Source: Nicotiana tabacum | Lineage: Eukaryota > Streptophyta > Magnoliopsida > Solanales > Solanaceae | Length of the DNA stretch: 64,000 nucleotides | Direction of reading: 5' to 3' | NCBI RefSeq assembly: GCF_000715075.1 | Contig: NC_134101.1 | Location: 139,700,237 to 139,764,236, forward strand | Translations under genes and position numbers: made by a program | Shown: piece after piece, positions 11,679-21,806 of the stretch | Layout of the letters: each line of letters opens with the position of its first letter | Position numbering within the stretch: the stretch's first letter is position 1 | The notes under the pieces: generated by a model | Told to the model about the DNA's origin: nothing | Seen by the model: the letters and a program-made list of their open reading frames with translations, nothing else | Databases searched by the model: none

Positions 11679-12465
11679 TGAAGATCCATGACAAGATTTT
11701 ATGCAAAATAGCAAGACAAATAAAGGCAAAGATTTGAGAAACTTCCCTTTGTCGGCTCTTCTCATCTTTTCTTTTTCTTCTCTTTTTTTTGTTGTTTTTT
11801 TTTCATTTCTTTTTTTTTTTGAATCACTTTCCTTGCACCGCTTTATTCCTGTTCCATACAAAGAAATATTTGTCAGATTTGAAAATGGTGGTCAGTTTGT
11901 GGCCTTGAGTCTTGGGCAGCTTGGCTTTTGCTCAATCAACTTGAGTCGGTTTCAAGAGACTTTTGCTCTGCATCAACCCTAATTTTTTCACACCCAGTAC
12001 CATTTGTATTTGTGGCTCAATCAGCCTTATCCCAACTAGAGACCTTTTCTTAGGTAACCTTTACTGATATCTTGAATGACTTCCTGCTTTTTAAGCAATT
12101 TTTCTGTAAGAGAGAATCACCAGTTATCTTTGCTTGCGCCAAGTAGGCTGACAAGAGTCTTTTGGGGAAGACTTTGCATGAATCCTCAAAGCAAGTTGGT
12201 AGTAACAACTGAGTGTGCTGACCAAATTTACTTTATGCAACTAAAAAGCTGGTAGAAGATTTTAAAATCTTTTCTTGCTTGTTTTGAGAAGGACTAACTC
12301 AAAGTGAAGGACACAATGATGCAAGAAACAAGTATCAACAAGAAATTCCCCTATCGAAACGACAGAAGGAAGAGTTTTTATTGTTTCTTTTTTTTATATA
12401 TTTTGTTTTCAATAACTAGCCTTAATGATCATGACATGCATTTTGGACTTAACGATTATTATGGC
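11679..12465 (-). other. F internal DNA without genes, ending in duplicated flank
   Basis: Only short, low-complexity open frames are present (T-rich around 11,760-11,822 and 12,380-12,405). The last 13 bases, CGATTATTATGGC at 12,453-12,465, repeat the genomic flank left of F at 7,600-7,612. No primer-binding site is seen beside the following LTR. Confidence 0.6.
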
Positions 12466-13061
12466 TGTCACACCTCCTTTTTCCTACAGCCTGGAGGGAG
12501 TATAGGGGAGTTTTTCCAACTTAAAGTGACATTATTCGAAATGGGATTATTAATTTATTTTTCAGAGTCGCCACTTGAAATATTTTAATTGGTGTCCGAA
12601 GTCACCGGTTTATTTTAAATACCAAATCGAGGAAAATTAGACTTTCCTTTTGAAGTCTGCGAACCAGAAATTCTGAATAAGGAATTCTATTAACCCGAGG
12701 GAAGGTGTTAGGCACCCCCGAATTCCGTGGTTCTAGCATGGTCGCTTAGCAATTCATACCTGGCTTAATTGTTTAACTACTCATTTTTAAGACCTATGTG
12801 CAATTATCTTTTTACTACTTTTAAATCACTTGATTATTCGTAATTAAAGAATTGAGTTACGCATACGTATACTCTTTTCCTTTAGCAATTAAAGAATTTC
12901 TGAAAGATGCGTAAACTAAAATATTGTAATTTTCATTTTTTGTGACGAAATAAAGTATAAAAAGTCAAAATTAGTTGAAATAGCTATATTAGGCCTAAAC
13001 TAAATATTTACGCGCTGAGATATGGAAAATCTTGGGGAGGGTCAACAATCACATGTCTACA
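12466..13061 (-). repeat. Second, internally deleted LTR of F
   Basis: It matches both ends of the 7,613-9,756 LTR but lacks about 1.56 kb from the middle: the text jumps from the equivalent of position 8,030 to that of about 9,593. It is followed by ATGGC, the right target duplication. The deletion removes the TATA region, so this copy is probably promoter-less. Confidence 0.75.
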
Positions 13062-13066
13062 ATGGC

Positions 13067-15036
13067 CTGTTATGTGCATATGGATCCGGAAGAGTTATGG
13101 TGGTTCAGACCACTACTTGAGGTTGGTATTTTCTGCGGTTATGAGAATTTAGTCACGGGTTGCAATGGTTCTCTTGAAATAAGTTAAGTAAAAGGCTTCT
13201 ATATGATGAAGTGTTTACCCTATTAGTGGTTAAGGAGTTATGATGAAATTCGTGTACTCTTGCGCATTGTCATGATTAAGTGTCGTGAGCAACATAGGAT
13301 TTGGAAGTTGAGAATCAAGGTTGCAGTTACGTATTGCCAAGGAGGTCACGGGCTCGGATGAGCAGGAAAAGAATTTAGATGTTTAGAGTAAGCTGGTATT
13401 ATCTTCAAGGTCAGCTGAGATCAGTGTCATGAGTATGAGGTTTTGTGTATTGACTTGCAGATCCTTGATTCGCTTTGCAGCATTTCTATGGCCGGTGGTA
13501 TAGATGTGCAGACTTGTTACCTGGTGCAAAAGTCCATGGGATCATATCCCACGGAAAGATTGTATAAGTATGATATGTCGTCACTTAATTGATTGAGGCT
13601 TTAAACCAAGTATGGAGATTGTGGTACTATCGCTAATTGAGAATTTATGCCTGAAGGGTGCTCGGTTCATTTGGTTGTGGACCGTGGAAGGTTGTTACGA
13701 ATTGGAAGACTGTTCTTGTGTGTTAAAAGGGGGTTATTATGGACCCTTAAAAGGCTATTACTTAGTGCGGTGCGATCAGAATCAGTTTGAGGTTCGTTGA
13801 TGGATCTAATTATAAATATGGGCTATATATCAGGCTGGATGTGTTCATTTCAGCATAATGCTCCTTATGGAGGGGTATTCAAACGTTGGATGATACGTGG
13901 TCGTCGGCTATTTCATGTAATACTATATTATGCCATGTAAGTTGTGAAACGATTTGATAAATTTCATATGTGTTGAGGTTCTGCGTAGCGATGGTGTTAT
14001 GTGAGTAGGATGGCTCTCAAGATTCAGATCATATAACGCACCTTAGTCATGCTTGAGTTTTGTAGCATATGGCGCTGTCGGTCTCCTCAGGAATTTGCAT
14101 TATGCACTCCGCGTGCTCGTGGTTGATATTTAGGTACTTTGCATATATGAGCATTCTAGCTCAGTAAGTAATTCTTTATAGATTATTATGTATGAATCAG
14201 GTGGCACACCGCCATGGATATGTTGTTTGGATCGGGTTGTACGCTACAGTGTGATGTTGAGCACAGTTTCCTATATCTTTTCTTGAATGTTTGCTTCCCA
14301 TTTTCTAATAAAGGTTCATAATACCTTTCAGTTGTTTAAATTATTTACGTGGGTTGAGTAGTTCTTTCCAGAGTTCGTTTTCCCTATGTATCAAATTCGA
14401 GTTGTAGCTTATTGGCACGTTGTGGCATCATAAGAGAATTTTTGTAGTGTCTGAGGTGGGTTATTGCGTGGGTAGCTTATACTGGGTGAGACAAGATTAT
14501 TGGACATGAGATCAGTGCGGTCAGATTTACATGAAGTATATTAAAGAGCAAATATAGTTATTTGGTTCATAATAAGGCAATAGTTTTGTCAGGAGGAGAA
14601 GCTCAATGAATTATTTACTCGGCAGTTGGTTATGAATTTATACGCATCTCTTCCGTCATTGCAGTATTGCAAGAGTGGGAACATGACTTATATATGTCAT
14701 GAGATGCATTGGGAGCATCGAATTCACGAAATTTTGGCTATTGTTATCAGAAGACATTATTATGGTCATGTAAGTTATGCAGTGTTTAGTGTGGATTCAG
14801 TAAAAGTATGCAATCATGTATTGGTACATCACATAGAGATTGATACGGTGTTCGTATGTTGAAAGCAGGCATGGTGGAAAATTACGGATGTTGAATATTC
14901 AGATTTGCTCGAGAAAATGTGCTCAACTGAGTTGTGGTAGCACGGGTAGGTGCACAAGGTGTTAAACAGTGATTTCAGACAACTCCAACACAGTTCTTAG
15001 CACATTCGAGGATGAACATATGTTTAAGTGAGAGAA
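13067..15036 (+). pseudogene. Internal region of element B, 3' part
   Basis: This resumes element B after the F insertion and runs to its 3' LTR. The longest frames are about 60-80 codons and none shows a recognisable domain. The strand is T/G-rich. The end reads CATTCGAGGATGAACATATGTTTAAGTGAGAGAATG, close to the usual end of chromovirus-type internal regions (compare TTCGAGGACAAATGTTCC in element A). Confidence 0.5.
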
Positions 15037-15787
15037 TGTAACGACCTAATCGGTCGTTTTGAGCTCTAGCGTGTTGTTCGGCAGTTTGAGGCTATGAGTA
15101 GCTTTACTTCAGGCATTATGACTTGCACGCATGGTCGGAATTGAATTTCAGGAAGTTCGAAGTTGATTTGGAAAGAAAATTCTCATTTTGGAAGCTTTAA
15201 GATGAAAGAATTGACTAAGGTTTGCTTTTTGAGTAAACGACCTCGGAATCGAGATTTGAAGGTTCCAATAGGCTTATATGATGATTTTGGACTTGGGAAT
15301 AGCTACGTATGGTATTTCAAGTCTGGGAATAGCTACGTATGGCGATTCTAGTATTGGGAGCGCGTCCGAAAGTGGATTCGGAGGTTCATAGGTCATTTTG
15401 GGGGTCATTTGGTGAAAGTTAAAAATTTGAAGGTTTTTGGAGAAGTTTGAACAGAAGCGTACTTTTTTATATCAGGGTCGGATTCCAATTCCAGAAGTTG
15501 GAGTAGGTTTGTAATGTTGAATGTGACATATGTGCAAAATTTAAGGTCGATCGAACGTGCTTTGATAGGTTTCGACATCGAATGTAGAAGTTTGAAGTTC
15601 TAAAGTTCATCAAGCTTAAATTGGGGTGTGATTCATGATTTCGATGTTGTTTGATGTGATTTGAGGCCTCAAGCAAGTTCATGTCATGTTTGGGACAGGT
15701 TGGTGTGATTGGATGGGGTCCTGGAGGCCTCAGGTGTGTTTCAGATCATTTTGGGCTTGGATGCCGATTTTCTGATATCTGGTGTTG

Positions 15788-16313
15788 TTCTTCGCGTTCG
15801 CGAAGAAGGATTTGCCTTCTAGGATTTTGTTCTTTGTGTTCGCCAAGAGACTCTCGCATTCGCGAAGAAGGAAATCTCTATTGCACATGCCGAAATCCGG
15901 AGGCTCATATCTTGCAATATATAAGGAATTAGAAGATGATCCAAAAATAAAAGTTGTAGCCCTTTATGTCTAGTTTACCGAAACGTAAACTATTTAAAAT
16001 TTGGATTTGAGTACGAAAAGTTATGGCAGGTACACTACAGGCTCTCCGGGAAGATGAAGAAGAAATTTATGTTGCACATGGCTGACTTTGGCGGCTTATA
16101 TCTCGAAATCTTTAATGAATTGGGAGATGACAAAAACATAAAAGTTGTATATCTTGGTGTCTAGATTTTAAAATGTTAAACTATTTGTCATTTGGAGTTT
16201 TGTACAAAATGTTATGACCATTATACTAGAGGATGTCTGAGAAGAGTTTGGGAATGGCTTTCGAGAATTTTGTTCATCGCGAACGCGACGGGAGGCCCGC
16301 GAACGCGAAGAAG
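15788..16313 (+). repeat. TTCGCG palindromes in LTR B
   Basis: TTCTTCGCGTTCGCGAAGAA at 15,788-15,807 has 9-bp inverted arms around TT. A partial copy follows near 15,855, and CGCGAACGCGACGGG with CGCGAACGCGAAGAAGG lies near 16,276-16,313. They stand out in an otherwise AT-rich LTR. Confidence 0.65.
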
Positions 16314-17470
16314 GGTTGCATGGCAGTGTATAAGTTTGTAAAAGTGGGTTTGGCTTATTTCATCTCATTTCCTCCATGAGAGACGACCTAGGAGCGCTTT
16401 TGGAGCTCGATCTTCATCATCTATGTCAAGGTAAGTGATTCCCACCTATTGCAAGTTAATTACTTGGATTATATCTAAATTTTAACATGGAAACTCATGG
16501 AAAATTAGTGAAAATTTAGAGTTTTGAAGAAAAACATAGAAATTTATATTTTTGGATTTAAACCAAACAATTGGACATGGAACTTGGAATAAGTTATATA
16601 TTTGAGTTCGTGGTGTTATGAGTAAAGTTTATCTTCGAAGATTTTCGGAATCTGGGCAAGTGGGCCCGAGGATGATTTTATCGACTTTTCAAGCGGAATT
16701 GGAAATTATTGTAAATAGGATTATAATAGGTATTGATTATATATTAATGGGTTTGCATAATTATTGACTAATTTTGGAGCGGTGGGCATCAGTTTGAGTA
16801 GTCGGAAGGGCTTGGGAGTTGGTTATGGAACTTCAGAGCGAGGTAAGTCTCCTTTCTAACCTTGTAAGAGGGAATTAAACCCATAGGTGAATTAAATTAT
16901 TATGTGCTTCTATTTATAGGGGTTGCGTATGCACGAGGTGACGCGAGTCCGTACGTAGCTACTAGCTATGCCTATGTTCGGGTAGTTTTAGGCTTACATC
17001 ATGCCTTGTTGATATTGTTGTTGATTTATTTTTATTGTTTGCCTCAAGAAGAAGCGATATTGAGTTAGCTTATTAAATGTTTTTGAAAGAAGTCGAAATT
17101 AAGAAAAAATTCGGAACTTAAAAGTTTTCATTTGAAATCCGTAATTTAAAAAGAATTGAGGAATACTTTAATAACTTAAGAAATCTATGTGTAACCGCGT
17201 CGCACGTATGATCAGCGAGTTGGGTAATTCCTCAAACTTGTATTTGACAACATCGCAAGTATTATTCGTGAGCGGAGAAATACCTTAAACTTATATTTGA
17301 CCGCGTCGCAAGTATGATTCGCGAGCGGGGTAACTCCTTCTACTACTCTCATGGGAGCGGGCCGATCGCCTCGGCAAGTTAATAGGTGCATCTATGGTTC
17401 GCCCCATTCGACCCTCGGCAGTGCACCGTTTACTTTTATGTTGGATCAGATCGTACGCCTCGTCATTTCC

Positions 17471-17491
17471 TATATATATATATATATATAT
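17471..17491. repeat. (TA)n microsatellite
   Basis: A pure TA run of about ten units inside LTR B. Confidence 0.9.
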
Positions 17492-18256
17492 TATCCTCAT
17501 GGAATCGTGCGTAATATTTGGCAAGAAGCTAGTGTATCTGAGGGTTTTTCCCTGATTTGAATTATGATAACCTTTTTGATAAAATCCACCGTATCTATAT
17601 ACATGCTCCAGTTACGGAGGGAACTTGCTAGTTGAGAGCTTGAGTAAATTGTAGAAAGAGGAATTATACCACGTATTTTATACTTGTTTTTCTCCATATA
17701 ATTACTATGTTTCATATTTATTCACTTTCTTACTTCATCTAATATTATTGGACAACTAGTAATTGTCGAAGTCGACCCCTCGTCACTACTTCTTTGAGGT
17801 TAGACTAGATATTTACTGAGTACGCATTGTTTTCGTACTCATACTACACTTGCTGTACATTTTGTTGTACAGACACATGTATGTCTAGTGGCCTCGTGGG
17901 TGCGACGGCATGGTTGATACGTAGACTTAGGTGAGTTGCATCTTATGAGATGATCTTCCTTCAGAGTATTTTTATTTTCTTTTCTGTCCAATTTATATTT
18001 CGGGTAGTTATTGTATTTCATTTTATTTCTTAGTAATTGATCATGCACTTGTGAGACCAGGTTCTAGGATATATTCTGTAATGAAATGGTAAACATTTTT
18101 ATTTATTTTGTAAAGTTCATTTGTTACTAGTGAGATTGAAGGAAACTTTATGATTTCAAAAATATAAAAAGAGAATTTAATTAACTATTTAGTGTTGGCT
18201 AGCCTGACAGCATGTCTAGCGCTATCACATCCTTTAATAGATTTTGGGTCGTGACA

Positions 18257-18569
18257 TAAGTTATCTCTTATATTGCGAGTTATTCTTACTTATGGTTACA
18301 TATTATCTTTCTCATTGTTGAGTTATTGGTGTTGAAGTTGTGAAAGCCGTTGTCACATTGAGGAGAAGTATTAATTGTTGAGACATCTTTCTTGTTGATA
18401 ATTTCACATTCATTGTTATTGTTGGTATTCTTGTACACATTGTGGTTGAGCCATGATCTATTATTGTGGAAACAATGATATTGTTGATTATTGGCAAGTT
18501 GTGGCATATGGGAACTTGTGGTGGAAGTTGTTATTGTGATGTGATATTAATGCGCATGCAGCGGTATAA
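18257..18569. other. Unassigned DNA between elements B and C
   Basis: About 310 bases with no supported gene. The T/G-rich text resembles LTR or untranslated DNA of another gypsy-type element more than host unique sequence, but I cannot place it. The last five bases, TATAA, are the possible left target duplication of element C; its partner is lost. Confidence 0.4.
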
Positions 18570-19311
18570 TGTCACAACCCAGATTTTCCACCCTAAGGGA
18601 GTCGTGATGGCGCCTACTCGTGAAAGCTAGCCGAGTGTTATAAATTCATTATCCTTTTTTATTAAGCCTTTTCAACAGTTCAATATAACATGTGATCAAG
18701 AAGCGGAGCAAATTAAATAACCAAAAATGCGAAAGACGAAACTTAATTGTTTAACCAAACATTACTACACGAATCCGAAATACAACATTACCCAGAATTT
18801 GGTGTCACAAAGTCACAGACTATCTACAAATACTACAAACAGAGGTATGAAAGATAAATACAAGTTGTTTCATAAATACATAGAAGAAACAATATAGAAA
18901 GATAGAAGGAGACGCCAAGGCCTGCGGATTCCTGTAGGAATACCTCGGGTCACCTGAATGGACTGAAGACATCACCCTCAATGCGGTCCAAAAGCTACAC
19001 CTCCGAGATCTACACGCATTGCAGAGTGTAGTATCAGTACAACCGACCCCATGTGCTGGTAATTGCCTAGCCTAACCTCGGCGAAGTAATGACGAGGCTA
19101 GGACCAGACTACCAAATAAACCTGTGCAGTTTAAATCATATACAACAGAAAAATAAAAGCAAATATTTACAGTTTAAGATGGGAGGGGGAAAGCATGCTG
19201 CGGGAGTATCAGATAACAACAAAATACCAAAAGAGGAATGTAAAGAACCCAAAATTTAATTGCTAACAAGGATAAGGAAAACAAACACAGTATTCACCTT
19301 CATTTCTTCCT

Positions 19312-19485
19312 TGTTGCAGGCGTGCAACGCGATCCCATTTTATATATCTTGTTGCAGGCATGCAACCCGATCCCATTTCATATATCACCGTGGCAGCGTG
19401 CCACGCGATCCCATTTCAAATATCTTGTTGCAGGCGTGCAACCCGATCCCATTTCATATATCACCGTGGCGGTGTGCCACCGATC
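19312..19485 (-). repeat. Five hairpin units of about 42 bp in LTR C
   Basis: Units contain GTTGCA-GGCG-TGCAAC, GTTGCA-GGCA-TGCAAC or CGTGGCA-GCG-TGCCACG hairpins separated by CGATCCCATTT and ATATATC text. Two arm types (GTTGCA/TGCAAC and GTGGCA/TGCCAC) alternate, each keeping perfect complementarity. Confidence 0.75.
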
Positions 19486-19517
19486 CTATTTACAATTCAA
19501 CACCAATCATAAAATAA

Positions 19518-19636
19518 TCCCGGCAAGGGAACAAGAGTGTAACAACAATATCCCGGCAAGGGAGACAATATCATAAACAATAACATCCCGGCAAGGGAAA
19601 CGATATCATAAACAATAACATCCCGACAAAGGAACC
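19518..19636 (-). repeat. TCCCGGCAAGGGA tandem repeat in LTR C
   Basis: Four units of about 36-40 bp carry TCCCGGCAAGGGA (TCCC and GGGA arms); the last is mutated to TCCCGACAAAGGA. They are spaced by A/T-rich ATATCATAAACAATAACA text. Confidence 0.7.
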
Positions 19637-20369
19637 AACAATGATAATCAACATATTAAGCATGAACAAATCACAATGGAGTCACAACAATTACAATACG
19701 AGACTCACGGGCATGATTGAAACCGACGTATAGATAATCGTCACCATGCCTATACGTCGTACTCCATAATTAGCACATAGCAAATAAGACACAACTCCTA
19801 ATCCCTCAAGCTAAGGTTAGACCAAACATTTACCTCGATGCCATGAACAAAATTCAAGCCTCAACTACCATTTTACCTCTTGTTTCTACCACCTATTCAC
19901 TTGTATCTACCCACAAGTTACTTCACTATATCAATAAATGCTAAATGAATCAATTCTAATGAATGAAAATAAATTTTCCAATGATTTCCCCAAAAATTCA
20001 AAAATCGACCCCGGGACCACATGGTCAATACCCGAGGTTCGAACCAAAACCCGATTACCCATTCACCCACGAACCCAAATATATAATTTGTTTTGAAATC
20101 GGACCTCAAATCGAGGTCCAAATCCCAAATATTTTAAAAACCTAAGTTCTACCCAAAACACCCAATTTCCCCCATGAAAACCATTGATTTTGAGTTGAAA
20201 TCATGTGAAAAGATGTTAAAGATTAATGAAAACGAGTTAGAAATGACTTACAATCGATTTGGAAGGGTAGTTGTCTTTGAAAAATCGCCCAAAGGTGTTT
20301 AGGTCTTGAAAAGGTTTGAAAAATGCAGAAAAATGCGTCTAAGTTATGATTTAGGAGGTTGTAGATGTC

Positions 20370-20600
20370 ACAATTGCGAACCCTTAAGGAACTTGCTATC
20401 TTCGCATTTGCGATCAGATGTTCGCAATTGCGAACTCACATTTGCGAAGGGGATGTCGCATTTGCGACGGCTGGGGATATATGGGTTATTTGCATTTGCG
20501 AAGAATTGCTCGCAATTGCGAGAAAGGATGGCCAGGGCATACTTCGCAATTGCGAAGTGACCCTCGCAATTCCCAAGCCTGATAGGCTCGCAATTGCAAG
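20370..20600 (-). repeat. CGCAATTGCG palindrome cluster in LTR C
   Basis: Perfect palindromes include TTCGCAATTGCGAA (20,421-20,434), CTCGCAATTGCGAG (20,509-20,522) and ACTTCGCAATTGCGAAGT (20,541-20,558), with further imperfect CGCATTTGCGA copies. The flanking bases change symmetrically, so palindromy is retained. Confidence 0.75.
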
Positions 20601-21324
20601 ATCAGGGCCTGCAACACATACCAGCTGAAACCTGCAACTTCCTAAGATCAATTCCACTACGTGGCCTATCTAAAACTCACCCGAGCCCTCGGGGCTCCAA
20701 ACCAAACATGCACACCAACCTAAAAATATCGTACGGACTTGCTCCTGCAATCACATCATCAAAATAATATCAACAACTATGAATTAAACCCCAAATTCAT
20801 GAAATCATTCAAGAACACCAAAATTTCTAATTTCTCAACTTTAAGTCCGTTTTATACCAAACCAATTCCGATCTTTACCAAATTTTATAGATTTAACCTA
20901 ATTATTATTTCAAACTTGTACCGGGCTCCAAAACCAAAATACGGGCCCGATACAATCAATTTCAAAAATCTTTCATTTCCAAAAACTCTTATATATTCTA
21001 GAAAATAATTTTCTTTAAAAATTCATTTCTCGGGCTTGAGACCTCGGAATTCAATTTCGGGCATACGCCCAAGTCCCATATTTTCCTACGGACCCTCCAG
21101 GACCATCGAATCACGGGTCCAGGTCCGTTTATCCAAATGTTGACCAAAGTCAACTTAAATTCATTTTAAAAGAAAAATTTATCATTTTCACAGATTTCAC
21201 ATAATGGCTTTCCGGATACGCATCCGGACTGAGCATGCAAATCGAGGTGAGACAGAAAGAGCATTTTAAGGCCTCAGATCACAGAATTTACTTGTAAAAT
21301 AATTGATGACCTTTTGGGTCATCA

Positions 21325-21806
21325 CATTCTCTACCTCTAAAACAACCATTCGTCGTCGAACGGACATAAGAAGGAAGTACCTGAGTCGGAGAAAATATAG
21401 GGATAATGGCTCCGCATATCGAACTCGGACTCCTAGGTTGCTGCCTCAACAGGCTGACCTCTCCACTGAACACGAACGGAAGGGAAACTCTTCGATCTCA
21501 ACTGACGAACCTGCCGACCTAGAATATCTACCGGCTTCTCCTCATAGGACAAGTCCTTGTCCAATTGGACAGTGCTGAAGTCTAACACGTGGGATGGATC
21601 ACCATGATACTTCCGAAGCATGGACACATGAAACACTGGATGCATGGCTGATAAGCTCGGCGACAATGCAAGTCTATAAGCCACCATCCCACTCGATCAG
21701 AATCTCAAAAAGACCAATGAACCTAGGGCTAAGCTTACCCCTCTTCCCAAATCTCATCACGCCCTTCATAGACGACACCCGAAGCAACACCCGCTCGCCG
21801 ACCATG
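21325..21806 (-). pseudogene. Integrase C-terminus with chromodomain-like tail, element C
   Basis: Minus-strand frames here continue the integrase of C from the other side of the Ogre insertion. Recognisable segments, in order, are VGERVLLRVSSMKG, then LSPRFIGLFEI, MHPVFHVSMLRKY and EKPVDILGRQVRQLRSK with WRGQPVEAATWE. The last part matches the chromodomain-like tail of plant Ty3/gypsy chromoviruses (Tekay/Del type). Frames are broken between FEILIEW and YRLALSP and near the 3' end. The pol frame ends just before the LTR at 21,324. CCATG at 21,802-21,806 is the left Ogre target duplication and is also part of this coding sequence. Confidence 0.8.

Larger units (their letters stand above)
7613..13061 (-). 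mobile_element. Element F: rearranged Tat/Ogre-lineage fragment inserted in B
   Basis: The unit has LTR-like blocks at both ends (7,613-9,756 and 12,466-13,061) and is flanked by ATGGC at 7,608-7,612 and 13,062-13,066, a 5-bp target duplication. In the minus orientation the internal DNA leads into a polypurine tract and the left LTR, so what remains is the 3' end of the element: no gag or pol frames are present. The right LTR lacks an adjacent primer-binding site. Instead it is preceded by CGATTATTATGGC, a copy of the left genomic flank, so the present structure is a recombinant and not a simple insertion. Its LTR is related to that of element D. Confidence 0.75.
15037..18256 (+). repeat. 3' LTR of element B
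   Basis: It begins TGTAACGACC after purine-rich GTGAGAGAA and ends GGGTCGTGACA, with TG/CA termini; the last 250 bases match the 5' LTR remnant at 5,425-5,673. Length 3,220 bp. It carries GC-rich palindromes with TTCGCG arms (15,788-16,313) and a TA microsatellite (17,471-17,491). No coding region is apparent. Confidence 0.85.
18570..21324 (-). repeat. 3' LTR of element C
   Basis: On the minus strand the LTR opens TGATGACCCAAAAGGTCATC right after the end of the pol frame and closes GGGTTGTGACA. Length 2,755 bp. It contains three repeat systems: hairpin units (19,312-19,485), a CCCGGCAAGGG array (19,518-19,636) and perfect palindromes built on CGCAATTGCG (20,370-20,600). Confidence 0.8.

Noticed and set aside
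11701..11982. 93-codon frame with Ser/Phe-rich text
   Set aside because: Arises from a T-rich low-complexity run; overlapping frames on the other strand are equally long and no domain is recognisable.
12304..12588. 94-codon frame running from F internal DNA into its LTR
   Set aside because: It crosses the duplicated flank and the LTR border, so it cannot be an ancestral gene.
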